A DNA stretch of 64,000 bases, taken from contig NZ_JAAKZG010000005.1 of the NCBI RefSeq assembly GCF_011045115.1, positions 310,001 to 374,000 of the forward strand, written 5' to 3'. Shown here piece after piece: positions 23,778-32,168 of the stretch; the stretch's first letter is position 1, and each line of letters begins with the position of its first letter. The position numbers were made by a program, and so were the translations under genes. Under the pieces are notes generated by a model. It made no database searches, was not told where the DNA came from, and was given only the letters and a program-made list of their open reading frames with translations. This stretch comes from Mesorhizobium zhangyense. GTDB taxonomy: Bacteria; Pseudomonadota; Alphaproteobacteria; Rhizobiales; Rhizobiaceae.

Positions 23778-23957
23778 TTAGTGGGTGGTCGGGTTTGCCT
23801 TCAGTTTTTCAATCTCGTCCTTGAGTGCCAGCTTGCGCCGCTTCAGATTCACGATTTCGAGGTCGTCCACCGATGGATGGTTCAGCGCTGTGTCGATTTC
23901 GCGCTCGATGTCGCCGTGCTTCCGCTGCAACTCTTCAAGATGGTTGGCAAGAGACAT
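23778..23957 (-). CDS. DUF465 (YdcH) small helical protein
   Basis: The 59-residue protein MSLANHLEELQRKHGDIERE continues IDTALNHPSVDDLEIVNLKRRKLALKDEIEKLK, the DUF465 signature with conserved KRRKLALKDEI. GGGAGCTCC precedes ATG 23957. It is divergent from a second DUF465 protein 230 bases away, in front of purE. Function unknown; likely a coiled-coil dimer. Confidence 0.9.
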   Translation of the reverse strand: MSLANHLEELQRKHGDIEREIDTALNHPSVDDLEIVNLKRRKLALKDEIEKLKANPTTH

Positions 23958-24191
23958 GATTGGAGCTCCCTTTCATGGTTTCCTCGATTGCGCCACACAC
24001 GGATCCTCCGCAGGGCCCGTACTGTGACGGCACGATGACAGTGTGCCACCATCTCGCTTGCGTGTCGAATGTGCCGTGGTAGCATTTCCTGAAAGATTGA
24101 AATGTGCTATGGGCTGCGCGCCGGAAGGAATTGCACTTCCGATCATGCCTACGGGTGCTTTCGGGCACCCGAAATTCTGCAGACGGTGGAC

Positions 24192-24395
24192 ATGTCAGAT
24201 CAGGAACAGACTGAGATTCGTCTCGAGTTTGCAAAGCTTAAGCAGGAACACGCCGATTTCGACGCGGCGATCAACGCGATGATCGCGATGGCCTGTGATC
24301 CGCTGCAGATTCAGCGCATGAAAAAGAAGAAGCTGCTGCTGAAAGACCGGCTGTCGCAGCTGGAAGACAAAATGATTCCCGACATCATCGCCTAG
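24192..24395 (+). CDS. DUF465 (YdcH) small helical protein, paralogue
   Basis: The 67-residue protein MSDQEQTEIRLEFAKLKQEH continues with IQRMKKKKLLLKDRLSQLEDKMIPDIIA, which is the same fold and KKKLLLKDR motif as the divergent 59-residue DUF465. The pair looks like an old duplication. ATG 24192 comes after GGTGGAC. It sits 110 bases before purE on the same strand, an arrangement that is common in Rhizobiales. Confidence 0.9.
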   Translation: MSDQEQTEIRLEFAKLKQEHADFDAAINAMIAMACDPLQIQRMKKKKLLLKDRLSQLEDKMIPDIIA

Positions 24396-24506
24396 CGGCG
24401 AGGCCACTTCTCATCGCAAGGCTGCTTGCCGGACGCCGTTCATTTCGCTAATCGGCTGGCAGAAATTTCTATCGAGCCTGTTTCCAGCAAAGCAGAGGCC
24501 AGAGAT

Positions 24507-25004
24507 TTGAGCACAGTGCGCGCCGACGTCGCCATCATCATGGGAAGCCAGTCCGACTGGGCAACCATGCGCCACGCCGCCGAGACGCTGGAAGCGCTCG
24601 GCATTGCGCATGACACGCGCATCGTGTCGGCGCATCGCACGCCGCAGCGGCTCTACGATTTCGCCAAGGGCGCCAAGGCCGAAGGGTTCAAGATCGTGAT
24701 TGCAGGCGCTGGGGGTGCAGCGCATCTTCCCGGCATGACGGCGGCTTTGACGTCGCTGCCGGTGTTCGGCGTGCCGGTCGAATCGAAGGCGCTATCGGGG
24801 CAGGATTCGCTGCTGTCGATCGTGCAGATGCCGGCTGGCATACCGGTCGGAACGCTGGCCATCGGCAAATCCGGCGCGGTCAACGCGGCCCTGCTGGCCG
24901 CTGCCGTGCTCGCGCTTGGCGATGACAAACTCGCGGAGCGCCTGGATGCCTGGCGCGCCGAGCAGACCGCCAAGGTCGCGGACCATCCCATGGACGAGGC
25001 ATGA
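24507..25004 (+). CDS. purE: 5-(carboxyamino)imidazole ribonucleotide mutase
   Basis: Catalyses conversion of N5-CAIR to CAIR in purine synthesis, the step after PurK. The class I PurE signature [16 protein letters not shown] is present, with [11 protein letters not shown] and [26 protein letters not shown]. The frame runs in from 24426, but the family begins at about [16 protein letters not shown] choose TTG 24507 with AGAGG nine bases upstream, which gives the usual 165 residues. The stop overlaps purK as ATGA. Confidence 0.93.
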   Translation: MSTVRADVAIIMGSQSDWATMRHAAETLEALGIAHDTRIVSAHRTPQRLYDFAKGAKAEGFKIVIAGAGGAAHLPGMTAALTSLPVFGVPVESKALSGQDSLLSIVQMPAGIPVGTLAIGKSGAVNAALLAAAVLALGDDKLAERLDAWRAEQTAKVADHPMDEA

Positions 25005-26077
25005 GCGGACCTCTGCCCGCCGGCTCGACGATCGGCATTATCGGTGGCGGCCAGCTCGGCCGCATGCTGGCGATGGCTGCCGCCCGCCTCGGCTATCGCA
25101 CGGTGATCCTCGAGCCGCAGGCCGATTGTCCGGCATCGCAGGTGGCCAACAGCCAGATCGTGGCCGCCTATGACGACAGCGCAGCGCTTGCCGAACTGGC
25201 TCGCGCAAGCGCGGTCGTGACCTACGAGTTCGAAAACGTTCCGGTTTCCGCCGCCGAATTTCTTGCGCGTTCGGTGCCGGTTTTTCCGCCGGCCCGTGCG
25301 CTTGAGGTGTCGCAGGACCGCGTGGTGGAAAAAAGCTTTCTCAACGGCATCGGCATTCCAACCGCTGATTTTCGTGCCATCGACAGTGACGAAGACCTTG
25401 GCGCGGCGCTCGACGCCTTCGGCGGTGCCGGCGTGCTGAAGACCCGGCGCATGGGCTATGACGGCAAGGGCCAGCGCCTGTTCCGCAACGCCGCGCCGGA
25501 TGGCGCCAACGGCTCTTATACCGCGATGGGCAGCGTGCCGCTGATCCTGGAAGCCTTCGTGAGTTTCGACCGCGAGATTTCCGTTATCGCGGCGCGCGGC
25601 CGTGACGGGGCGCTTTCGGCCTATGACCCCGCCGAGAATGTTCATAGCAGCGGCATCCTGCACAGCTCGACCGTGCCGGCGACGATCTCGCCGCAGACCG
25701 CCCGGAGTGCCACCGAAGCCGCCTTCGCCATTCTCGAGGCCCTCGACTATGTCGGCGTCATCGGCGTCGAATTCTTCGTGCTTCCAAACGGCTCGCTGCT
25801 CGTCAACGAGATCGCGCCGCGTGTCCACAATTCGGGCCACTGGACGGAAGCGGCCTGTGCCAACTCGCAGTTCGAGCAGCACATTCGTGCAATCGCCGGA
25901 CTGCCGCTCGGCTCTGCCGCGCGACATTCGGATTGCGTGATGGAAAACCTCATCGGCGACGAGGTCGAGCGCGCCGAGAGCCTGCTCGCCGAGCCGGAAG
26001 TGGTGTTGCATCTCTATGGCAAGGCGGAAGCCCGCCCCGGCCGCAAGATGGGTCATTTCACCCGGTTGATGCGCTAA
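25001..26077 (+). CDS. purK: 5-(carboxyamino)imidazole ribonucleotide synthase
   Basis: ATP-grasp enzyme that carboxylates AIR to N5-CAIR. The 358-residue protein shows the N-terminal [20 protein letters not shown], the ATP-grasp segments [14 protein letters not shown] and [13 protein letters not shown], and ...[28 protein letters not shown] at the active site. It is translationally coupled to purE and provides its substrate. Confidence 0.96.
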   Translation: MSGPLPAGSTIGIIGGGQLGRMLAMAAARLGYRTVILEPQADCPASQVANSQIVAAYDDSAALAELARASAVVTYEFENVPVSAAEFLARSVPVFPPARALEVSQDRVVEKSFLNGIGIPTADFRAIDSDEDLGAALDAFGGAGVLKTRRMGYDGKGQRLFRNAAPDGANGSYTAMGSVPLILEAFVSFDREISVIAARGRDGALSAYDPAENVHSSGILHSSTVPATISPQTARSATEAAFAILEALDYVGVIGVEFFVLPNGSLLVNEIAPRVHNSGHWTEAACANSQFEQHIRAIAGLPLGSAARHSDCVMENLIGDEVERAESLLAEPEVVLHLYGKAEARPGRKMGHFTRLMR

Positions 26078-26103
26078 TTTACCGGACAGGCCCCTGCCGG
26101 AGG

Positions 26104-26132
26104 TTGACATCGGCAAACCATCTCGTCTAAGA
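26104..26132 (+). promoter_or_regulatory. Candidate promoter of rpmJ
   Basis: TTGACA at 26104-26109 and CTAAGA at 26127-26132 are separated by 17 bases. The -35 is perfect, the -10 moderate. It is placed between the purK stop and rpmJ. Confidence 0.5.
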
Positions 26133-26149
26133 GCCAGCTACAAATTTGG

Positions 26150-26174
26150 GGCGCGCTGTTGGCGCGCTTTTTGA
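26150..26174 (+). terminator. Hairpin with T-run in the rpmJ leader
   Basis: GCGCGC-TGTTG-GCGCGC followed by TTTTT is a compact intrinsic terminator. If the promoter at 26104 is used, it lies in the leader of rpmJ and might attenuate it. If not, it simply ends the purEK transcript and rpmJ needs another promoter. Confidence 0.7.
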
Positions 26175-26208
26175 TTAGGCCTTCGGGCCCCATTCGACAG
26201 GCAAGACC

Positions 26209-26334
26209 ATGAAGATCAAGAATTCGCTCAAGGCCCTCAAGGGCCGTCACCGCGACAACCAGCTGGTTCGCCGCAAGGGCCGCGTCTATATCATCAACAA
26301 GACTGCCCCGCGTTACAAGGCTCGCCAGGGCTGA
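26209..26334 (+). CDS. rpmJ: 50S ribosomal protein bL36 (zinc-free type)
   Basis: ATG 26209 gives 41 residues, [20 protein letters not shown] then [21 protein letters not shown]. It lacks the four zinc ligands (Cys, His) of the C+ form, so it is the zinc-free bL36B/YkgO type. The gene stands alone with a candidate promoter and hairpin in front. It is typical of Rhizobiales, where this form is the common one. Confidence 0.96.
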   Translation: MKIKNSLKALKGRHRDNQLVRRKGRVYIINKTAPRYKARQG

Positions 26335-26441
26335 GTGGCCGACCCGGGAAGCATGGCTTTTCGGGGATGACCGGTTCAAGGCCCAGGCCTTCACGCGAAA
26401 TTCAGTTTGACGTTCCGATGCGAGGGGATAGATTCTCTCGC

Positions 26442-27032
26442 ATGCGGAACGTTTTTGCGTTTTTTCTTACCTTTGCTCTGGCCGGTGCCTTCGTGCCGGT
26501 GGTTCACGCACAGCAGACCGGACCGGCGACAAGCACGCAGGTTGTCGCAAAGCCCGATCGGCTCGACGCGCTGTTCGGCGAGTTGAAGCGCGAGCGCAAC
26601 GAGCGCGCCGCACAGCGTATCGCCCAGCGTATCCGCGAGGAATGGAACAGGTCCGGCAGCGCCTCCATCGACCTGATGATGCAGTGGTCGCAAAAGGCGA
26701 TGGAAGAGCAGAAGTTCGACATCGCGCTCGATTTCCTCGATCAGGTCGTCACGCTCGATCCCTCATATTCCGAAGGCTGGAACCGCCGCGCCACGGTGCA
26801 TTTCATGATGCAGAACTTCGGCAAGTCGATGTCTGACATCAACCAGACCTTGCGGCTGGAGCCGCGCCATTTCGGCGCGCTGGCCGGCATGGCGCAGATC
26901 ATGAAGGAGAGGGGCAACAAGCAGTTGGCGCTCAATGCCTGGCAGCGCGTGCTCGATATCTATCCGATGATGCGCAGCGCCCAGAACGAGGTTTCCACGC
27001 TTTCGGAAGAGCTGGCCGGTGAAGGCATCTGA
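26442..27032 (+). CDS. Exported tetratricopeptide-repeat protein
   Basis: The 196-residue protein from ATG 26442 has a signal peptide ending VVHAQQ (about residue 25). After that are TPR-like helices: IDLMMQWSQKAMEEQKFDIALDFLDQVVTLDPSYSEGWNRRATVHFMMQNFGKSMSDINQTLRLEPRHFGALAGMAQI. This is about three repeats, for protein-protein contact in the periplasm. The ATG at 26418 gives eight extra residues without a better ribosome site. Confidence 0.85.
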   Translation: MRNVFAFFLTFALAGAFVPVVHAQQTGPATSTQVVAKPDRLDALFGELKRERNERAAQRIAQRIREEWNRSGSASIDLMMQWSQKAMEEQKFDIALDFLDQVVTLDPSYSEGWNRRATVHFMMQNFGKSMSDINQTLRLEPRHFGALAGMAQIMKERGNKQLALNAWQRVLDIYPMMRSAQNEVSTLSEELAGEGI

Positions 27033-27102
27033 TGCATCGGCCCGCCGGCGATGCTGATTTTCCAGTACCCGTTTTCCACACCGCTCGTCGAACAATCCTG
27101 AA

Positions 27103-28167
27103 ATGAACCTCCTCTACGCCGCCGCTGCCTTTCTGCTTGCGCTTCTCTTGATAATGGTCGGCGTGACGCGCGTTGGCTCGTGGCTGGTCGAACGCCGAAA
27201 CCCGCCGGTGGGAAGTTTTGTCGACATCGACGGCGCGCGCATCCATTACGTCCATGTGCCGGGGCCAGAGAAACCGGACCTGCCGCCAATCGTCTTCATT
27301 CATGGTGCCAGCGCCAATCTGAACGATCAGATGGTGCCGCTGCGGCCGTTGCTCGAAGGGCGTGCCGAAATGCTGTTTTTCGACCGGCCGGGCCATGGCT
27401 GGTCGAGCCGGGGGTCGGGAAACAACGAGAACCCTAGCGCGCAGGCCGATACGATCGCGAAGCTGATGGACCGGCTCGGGATCAAGCAAGCGATCATCGT
27501 CGGCCATTCCTTCGGCGGTGCGGCCACCACCGCACTCGGCCTCGAACATCCCGACAAGGTGCGTGGCCTGGTGTTTCTGTCGGCGGCGACCCATCCATGG
27601 CCGGGTGGAGCAACGTCCTGGTACTACAGCCTGACATCGGTTCCGGTGATCGGCCGGCTGTTTGCCGAAACCGTCACCACGCCAGCCGGGCTGATGCAGC
27701 TCAATGGTGCCACGACCTGCGTCTTCGCACCCAACAAGGTGCCGGACGATTATGTGAAAAGGGCGTCGATCCCGCTGGTGCTGCGTCCGAGCGCCTTCCG
27801 CGCCAATGCCATCGATGTCGAGGGCCTCTATCGCTACGCCCTGGCCACCGCACCGCGCTACAGGGAGATCAAGGCGCCGACGGTCGTGATCTCGGGCGAT
27901 CGCGATACGGTGGTTTACGAGGAAATCCATTCCGTCGGGCTTGCCCGCGACATTCCGAATTCGGAACTCGTTTGGGTCCACAATCTCGGCCACAAGCCGG
28001 ACTGGATCGCTCCTGATCTGGTTGTTGCGGCCATCGAAAAACTTGCCGGCAAGCCTGTCGATCTACAGGCCACCGCTCGGGCTGTGGAGGCACGCATCGC
28101 CGGCGACGCCTATGGCGCGGGCTGCATCGACGAGACGGTTATGGACGGTGAACTCGCGCCGGAGTAA
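27103..28167 (+). CDS. Membrane-anchored alpha/beta hydrolase
   Basis: The 354-residue protein has an N-terminal membrane helix (AAAAFLLALLLIMVGVTRVG) and an alpha/beta-hydrolase domain. HGASANLNDQ is the oxyanion segment, GHSFGGAA is the nucleophile elbow, SGDRDTVV provides the Asp and NLGHKPDW the His. Substrate unknown. The end of the coding region contains a hairpin that spans the stop codon and faces the convergent pyk gene. Confidence 0.9.
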   Translation: MNLLYAAAAFLLALLLIMVGVTRVGSWLVERRNPPVGSFVDIDGARIHYVHVPGPEKPDLPPIVFIHGASANLNDQMVPLRPLLEGRAEMLFFDRPGHGWSSRGSGNNENPSAQADTIAKLMDRLGIKQAIIVGHSFGGAATTALGLEHPDKVRGLVFLSAATHPWPGGATSWYYSLTSVPVIGRLFAETVTTPAGLMQLNGATTCVFAPNKVPDDYVKRASIPLVLRPSAFRANAIDVEGLYRYALATAPRYREIKAPTVVISGDRDTVVYEEIHSVGLARDIPNSELVWVHNLGHKPDWIAPDLVVAAIEKLAGKPVDLQATARAVEARIAGDAYGAGCIDETVMDGELAPE

Positions 28168-28175
28168 CCGGCGCG
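28155..28175. terminator. Hairpin over the hydrolase stop codon
   Basis: CGCGCCGG and CCGGCGCG pair around AGTAA, so the TAA stop is in the loop. There is no T-run. It is between convergent ends of the hydrolase (28167) and pyk (28200) and may act as an end or block of convergent transcripts. Confidence 0.4.
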
Positions 28176-28199
28176 CTTCACAGGGTCAGCGAGTGGCGC

Positions 28200-29636
28200 T
28201 CAAGCGCCGCCGCGGCCCTCGGCGCCGATATAGGCGATGCGCAGCATATTGGTCGCGCCCGGCGTGCGCAGCGGCACGCCTGCCGTGATGATGACGCGGT
28301 CGCCCGGCCGGCCGAAATTTTCCTCGAAGGCGATGCGGCAGGCGCGATCGACCATGTCGTCGAGGTCGAAGGCATCTTCGGTGACGACGCAATGCGTGCC
28401 CCACACCAGCGAAAGCCGGCGCGCGGTTTCGACCACTGGCGAAAGAGCAATGATCGGCACTTGCGGCCGTTCACGCGCGGCGCGCAGGCCGGTCGTGCCG
28501 GAGGCCGTGTAGGTGATGATTGCCGAAAGCTTCAGCGTTTCTGCGATCTGGCGCGAGGCCAGCGAAATGGCGTCGGCTCCCGTCGCTTCGGGCTCGGAGC
28601 GCTGGGCGTTGATGATGCCGGGATAGGTCGGGTCCTGCTCGACCCGCTCGGCGATGCGGTTCATCATCGACACGGCTTCGACTGGATATTCGCCGGCCGC
28701 AGATTCGGCCGACAGCATGATCGCATCGGCGCCTTCGAACACGGCGATCGATACGTCGGACACTTCGGCGCGGGTCGGGACGGGGGCTGAGATCATCGAT
28801 TCCAGCATCTGGGTGGCGACGACCACCGGCTTGCCGGCGCGGCGGGCTGCGCGCGTGATCTGTTTCTGGATGCCGGGCACGGATTCGAGCGGCATTTCCA
28901 CGCCGAGGTCGCCACGCGCCACCATCAGCGCGTCGGAGAGTTCGATGATCTCGGCCAGCCGCGCCACGGCCTGCGGCTTTTCGATCTTCGACATCAGGAG
29001 CGCGCGGCCGCGAGCGATCTTGCGCGCCTCGGCAAGATCCTCGGGCCGCTGGATAAAGGACAGCGCGACCCAGTCGACCCCGGTCGCCAGGACGGCGTCG
29101 AGATCGGCACGATCCTTCTCGGTCAGTGCGCCGACCGGCAGTTCGGTGTCGGGCAGGCTGACGCCCTTGCGGTCGGAGATGCCTTTGCCGGCAATCACTG
29201 TGCAGACGATGGACTTTCCATCGCATTTGACGGCCTTCAGCTCCAGCTTGCCGTCGTCGATCAGCAGGCGGTGTCCCGGCTGGACCGAGGCAAGAATCTC
29301 GGGATGCGGCAGGTGGACGCGCTTGGCGTCGCCCGGCGCGGGATTGTCGTCGAGCGTGAATTCCTGACCGAGTTCAAGCGTTTCCTTACCGTTGGCGAAT
29401 TTGCCGACACGCAGCTTCGGCCCCTGCAGGTCGGCCAGAATGCCGATCGGCCGGCCAAGTTCGGTCTCTACCGCGCGAATGCGGCGGACAAGTTCGCGCA
29501 TGAGCGGGTGGTCGGTGTGGCTCATATTGATGCGGAAGACATCCGCGCCTGCCTCGAAAAGCTTTCGGATCATCTCCTCGGAAGAGGAGGCTGGTCCGAT
29601 CGTTGCGAGGATTTTTACCTTGCGGCTACGTCTCAT
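28200..29636 (-). CDS. pyk: Pyruvate kinase
   Basis: Transfers phosphate from phosphoenolpyruvate to ADP, the last glycolytic step. The 478-residue protein starts MRRSRKVKILATIGPASSS, the conserved start with the Arg and K of the active site. It carries GSLSFIQRPEDLAEAR-type stretches and the signature MVARGDLGVEMPLESVPGIQ. The C-terminal allosteric domain is full length. Its start overlaps the DUF1036 stop as ATGA. Confidence 0.97.
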   Translation of the reverse strand: MRRSRKVKILATIGPASSSEEMIRKLFEAGADVFRINMSHTDHPLMRELVRRIRAVETELGRPIGILADLQGPKLRVGKFANGKETLELGQEFTLDDNPAPGDAKRVHLPHPEILASVQPGHRLLIDDGKLELKAVKCDGKSIVCTVIAGKGISDRKGVSLPDTELPVGALTEKDRADLDAVLATGVDWVALSFIQRPEDLAEARKIARGRALLMSKIEKPQAVARLAEIIELSDALMVARGDLGVEMPLESVPGIQKQITRAARRAGKPVVVATQMLESMISAPVPTRAEVSDVSIAVFEGADAIMLSAESAAGEYPVEAVSMMNRIAERVEQDPTYPGIINAQRSEPEATGADAISLASRQIAETLKLSAIITYTASGTTGLRAARERPQVPIIALSPVVETARRLSLVWGTHCVVTEDAFDLDDMVDRACRIAFEENFGRPGDRVIITAGVPLRTPGATNMLRIAYIGAEGRGGA

Positions 29637-30121
29637 GGAGAATTCGTTCCCGTGACGGCTGCTGCACCGCCCGTTGCGGGCTCGTCGGTCAGCTGGACCA
29701 TCCAGCTTGCCTGCTCGCCCGTGTCATATTCCTGGAAGCCCGCGCGCTGGAATCCGCGGGCGACGCAATCGGTCACGCCCGCAATCTTGAATTCCTTTTC
29801 GGCGACGCACATGTTGATCGGACCGTCCCAGCGCCCACCGCGCTCGGCGTCTTCTGCATAAAGATAGTAAAACCGTGATGACAAAGGACCCTCGATCAGC
29901 GTCTTGCAGGTCGAACCTTCGATATGCCACCAGCCTTCGGTGACCCAGCCGGCCTTGGCGCGATAGCCGATGCCGACGCCGATCAGGCTCTGCGTGGCGT
30001 TGCAGACCCGGAAATCGGCGCGCGCATCGCTTGCGGTGGCAATTGAAAATACCGGGATGGCGAGGAAAAGAAGCAGCGCGGTCCATGCAGAACGCATGCG
30101 CGATGCCCCGGCGAAATCCAT
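29633..30121 (-). CDS. DUF1036 exported protein
   Basis: ATG 30121 gives 162 residues. After a signal peptide (about residues 1-37), the mature sequence FRVCNATQSLIGVGIGYRAK, WVTEGWWHIEGSTCKTLIEGPL and YYLYAEDAERGGRWDGP are the DUF1036 pattern. Three or four cysteines may form disulfides. Its stop is inside the pyk start, so the two are translated together, though a functional link is not obvious. Confidence 0.88.
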   Translation of the reverse strand: MDFAGASRMRSAWTALLLFLAIPVFSIATASDARADFRVCNATQSLIGVGIGYRAKAGWVTEGWWHIEGSTCKTLIEGPLSSRFYYLYAEDAERGGRWDGPINMCVAEKEFKIAGVTDCVARGFQRAGFQEYDTGEQASWMVQLTDEPATGGAAAVTGTNSP

Positions 30122-30366
30122 CCTCGAACCCCTCTTGTCTGCTGTCAGCATTGTTGGATGCCCCTTTTCGGAAAAGTCCGTGCGCATGTCAACGCGCCCA
30201 AGCACGTCAATCCAATCGATTTAAGTGGCTTCATGTCGCATCCTTGATCGCTCTCGCATGATTTCTGCCAGAACATTGACCAAACAACGACATTGCACCC
30301 AGCCTAACTTCATGAAATGACGGGCCTATCCCCATCAACACCGGCAGACGGGACGTTTGCAAGCCC

Positions 30367-31164
30367 ATGACGCGATCCGCAGTTTTTGCCCCCTATGAAA
30401 TCATCGAGGGAGACCGCAAACGCGGCATAGTCCTGCTTGGGGACCATGCGAAACGTGCTTTGCCGGATGAATATGGCGATCTTGGCCTGCCGCCGGCCGA
30501 ATTCCAGCGTCACATCGCCTATGACATCGGCGTCGAGCAGGTCACGCGCAAGCTGGCGGCCCTTCTTGGCGCGCCAGCGGTGCTGGCGAATTTCTCGCGG
30601 CTGCTGATCGATCCCAATCGCGGCGAGGATGACCCGACACTGATTCGCCAGCTCTATGACGGCACCGTGGTGCCCGGAAACTATCCGATGACGCCGGAGG
30701 AGCGGGAACGTCGGCTCGATAATTATTACCGGCCCTATCATGATGCGGTCGGCGCCATGGTCTCCTCCGTCGCGCGGGAATCCGGCAAGGCGCCCTTCCT
30801 GTTTTCGGTGCATTCCTTCACGCCAGTGATGCAGGGCTATGTGCGGCCCTGGCATGTCGGCCTCTTGTGGGATCGCGACGACCGAGCCATTCGCCCGCTG
30901 ATCGAGCTTCTTGCCAGGGATGAGACCTTGGTTGTCGGCGACAACGAGCCCTATGACGGCGCCTTGCGCGGCGACACCATGTTCAAGCACGCCATCGTCA
31001 ACGGCTATGCCCATGCGCTGATCGAGATCCGACAGGACCTGATCGCCGACGATGCGACTGCCGAGGATTGGGCAATCCGGCTCGCGCCCATCGTTGACGC
31101 GGTCAATGCGCGCCCCGATATACATGAGGTCAAGCTATTCGGCTCGCGCACGGGGCCAGTATGA
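30367..31164 (+). CDS. N-formylglutamate amidohydrolase family protein
   Basis: The 265-residue zinc hydrolase has the family marks GDHAKRALPDEYGDLGLP, an early acidic stretch LLIDPNRGEDDPTL, SVHSFTPVMQG (metal His) and VGDNEPYDG. Predicted to hydrolyse an N-formyl or N-acyl amide of glutamate-like substrate. It precedes the DUF1244 gene, whose ribosome site AAGGAG directly follows its stop. Confidence 0.9.
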   Translation: MTRSAVFAPYEIIEGDRKRGIVLLGDHAKRALPDEYGDLGLPPAEFQRHIAYDIGVEQVTRKLAALLGAPAVLANFSRLLIDPNRGEDDPTLIRQLYDGTVVPGNYPMTPEERERRLDNYYRPYHDAVGAMVSSVARESGKAPFLFSVHSFTPVMQGYVRPWHVGLLWDRDDRAIRPLIELLARDETLVVGDNEPYDGALRGDTMFKHAIVNGYAHALIEIRQDLIADDATAEDWAIRLAPIVDAVNARPDIHEVKLFGSRTGPV

Positions 31165-31175
31165 AGGAGCCTTCC

Positions 31176-31484
31176 ATGACCGATCTCAGCGAAGACCAGA
31201 AGCGCGATTTCGAAGCCGCAGCCTTCCGCCGGCTGGTCGAGCATTTGCGCGAGCGTGGCGACGTCCAGAACATCGACCTGATGAACCTGGCCGGTTTCTG
31301 CCGCAACTGCCTGTCCAATTGGTATCGCGAGGCGGCCGAGGCGGACGGGGTGGCGCTTTCGAAGGACGCATCGCGCGAAATCGTCTACGGCATGCCCTAT
31401 GCCGAATGGCAGGCGCTGCACCAGACCGAGGCCTCTGAAGCCAAGAAGGCCGAATTCGAGGCGCGTCGGCCGAAAGACCACTAG
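31176..31484 (+). CDS. DUF1244 domain protein
   Basis: The 102-residue protein has MNLAGFCRNCLSNWYREAAE (two Cys), the DUF1244 signature, then SREIVYGMPYAEWQALHQTEAS. ATG 31176 is preceded by AAGGAGCCTTCC, better than ATG 31161, which overlaps the previous stop. The fold is a helical bundle; its role is unknown. It follows the amidohydrolase in a likely two-gene operon. Confidence 0.93.
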   Translation: MTDLSEDQKRDFEAAAFRRLVEHLRERGDVQNIDLMNLAGFCRNCLSNWYREAAEADGVALSKDASREIVYGMPYAEWQALHQTEASEAKKAEFEARRPKDH

Positions 31485-31585
31485 ATCGCGTGCGTCCATT
31501 CGGACGCACGAAGGACGATCCAGCACTTGGAATGAGCATCGGAAATTCCGAAACCGGATTCCACTTTTCGGTCCGATGCTCTGAC
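31485..31585. repeat. Rhizobiales-type intergenic palindromic repeat
   Basis: GTGCGTCC-ATTC-GGACGCAC forms a hairpin at 31490-31508. About 45 bases later a second part (31554-31580) has CCGAAACCGGATTCCACTTTTCGG, written here in two pieces as CCGAAACCGG and ATTCCACTTTTCGG, and TGAGCATCGG/CCGATGCTCT pairs around it. I recognise this layout from many Rhizobiales intergenic regions. It lies between the DUF1244 gene and gapR. Confidence 0.65.
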
Positions 31586-31709
31586 GTTCAACTTTGGCAA
31601 CAGTGACGATATGCTGCTTTTTCCGCCCTTGACCCCTCCGGCTGGGTAAGGCAATCGAACGCGACCCATCCGCGGCCCGAGTCGCCGCCTTTCATTCGGA
31701 GCAGGAAAA

Positions 31710-31970
31710 ATGGCCGACGACATCACCGAAACCAGCCAGACCGTTGCCGCGGGCCAGTTGCGCGCCTTCATCGAGCGCGTCGAGCGCCTCGAGGAAGAGA
31801 AGCAGACGATTGCCGACGATATCAAGGACGTGTTTGCCGAGATGAAGGGCACGGGCTTCGACACCAAGGCCGTGCGCACCATCATTCGCCTGCGCAAGAA
31901 GGACCAGGCCGAGCGGCAGGAAGAGGAAGCGATCCTCGATCTCTACAAGGCCGCCCTCGGCATGGAGTGA
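31710..31970 (+). CDS. gapR: DUF2312/GapR nucleoid-associated protein
   Basis: This 86-residue helical protein with [26 protein letters not shown] and [19 protein letters not shown] is the DUF2312/GapR family. In Caulobacter GapR binds overtwisted, AT-rich DNA in front of replication forks and RNA polymerase as a tetramer. The basic patch RLRKKDQ fits DNA binding. GGAGCAGG gives the ribosome site. It is single, between intergenic repeats. Confidence 0.93.
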   Translation: MADDITETSQTVAAGQLRAFIERVERLEEEKQTIADDIKDVFAEMKGTGFDTKAVRTIIRLRKKDQAERQEEEAILDLYKAALGME

Positions 31971-32004
31971 GCCATGTCGCCCGCCCGGCCTTACAGCAGA
32001 GCGG

Positions 32005-32065
32005 GCGAGGGAAGAATTTGACTTCGGCCGCCGCCGGGCGGCTGGAGTCCGGTACCGGGTCCGGA
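32005..32065 (+). pseudogene. Fragment resembling the 5' end of the gene at 33029
   Basis: GGAAGAATTTGACTTCGG (32010) and GGAAGAATTTGATTTTGG (33030) match, and the next 40 bases stay similar with small gaps. Both read EEFDFG-x-RRA in one frame. Here there is no start codon and the frame soon differs, so this is probably a decayed duplicate of the first 20 codons. It lies upstream of the L,D-transpeptidase, so the two copies flank that gene. The evidence is short and the call uncertain. Confidence 0.35.
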
Positions 32066-32168
32066 AGCCGAAAGAAGAACCCAGTCGGGGTCCCCGCTTG
32101 AGGGCACCTCGAACGGGAAATTATGAAACCCGGCTTTGCTTCCACCCTGAACATGGGTAGAAAGTCGC

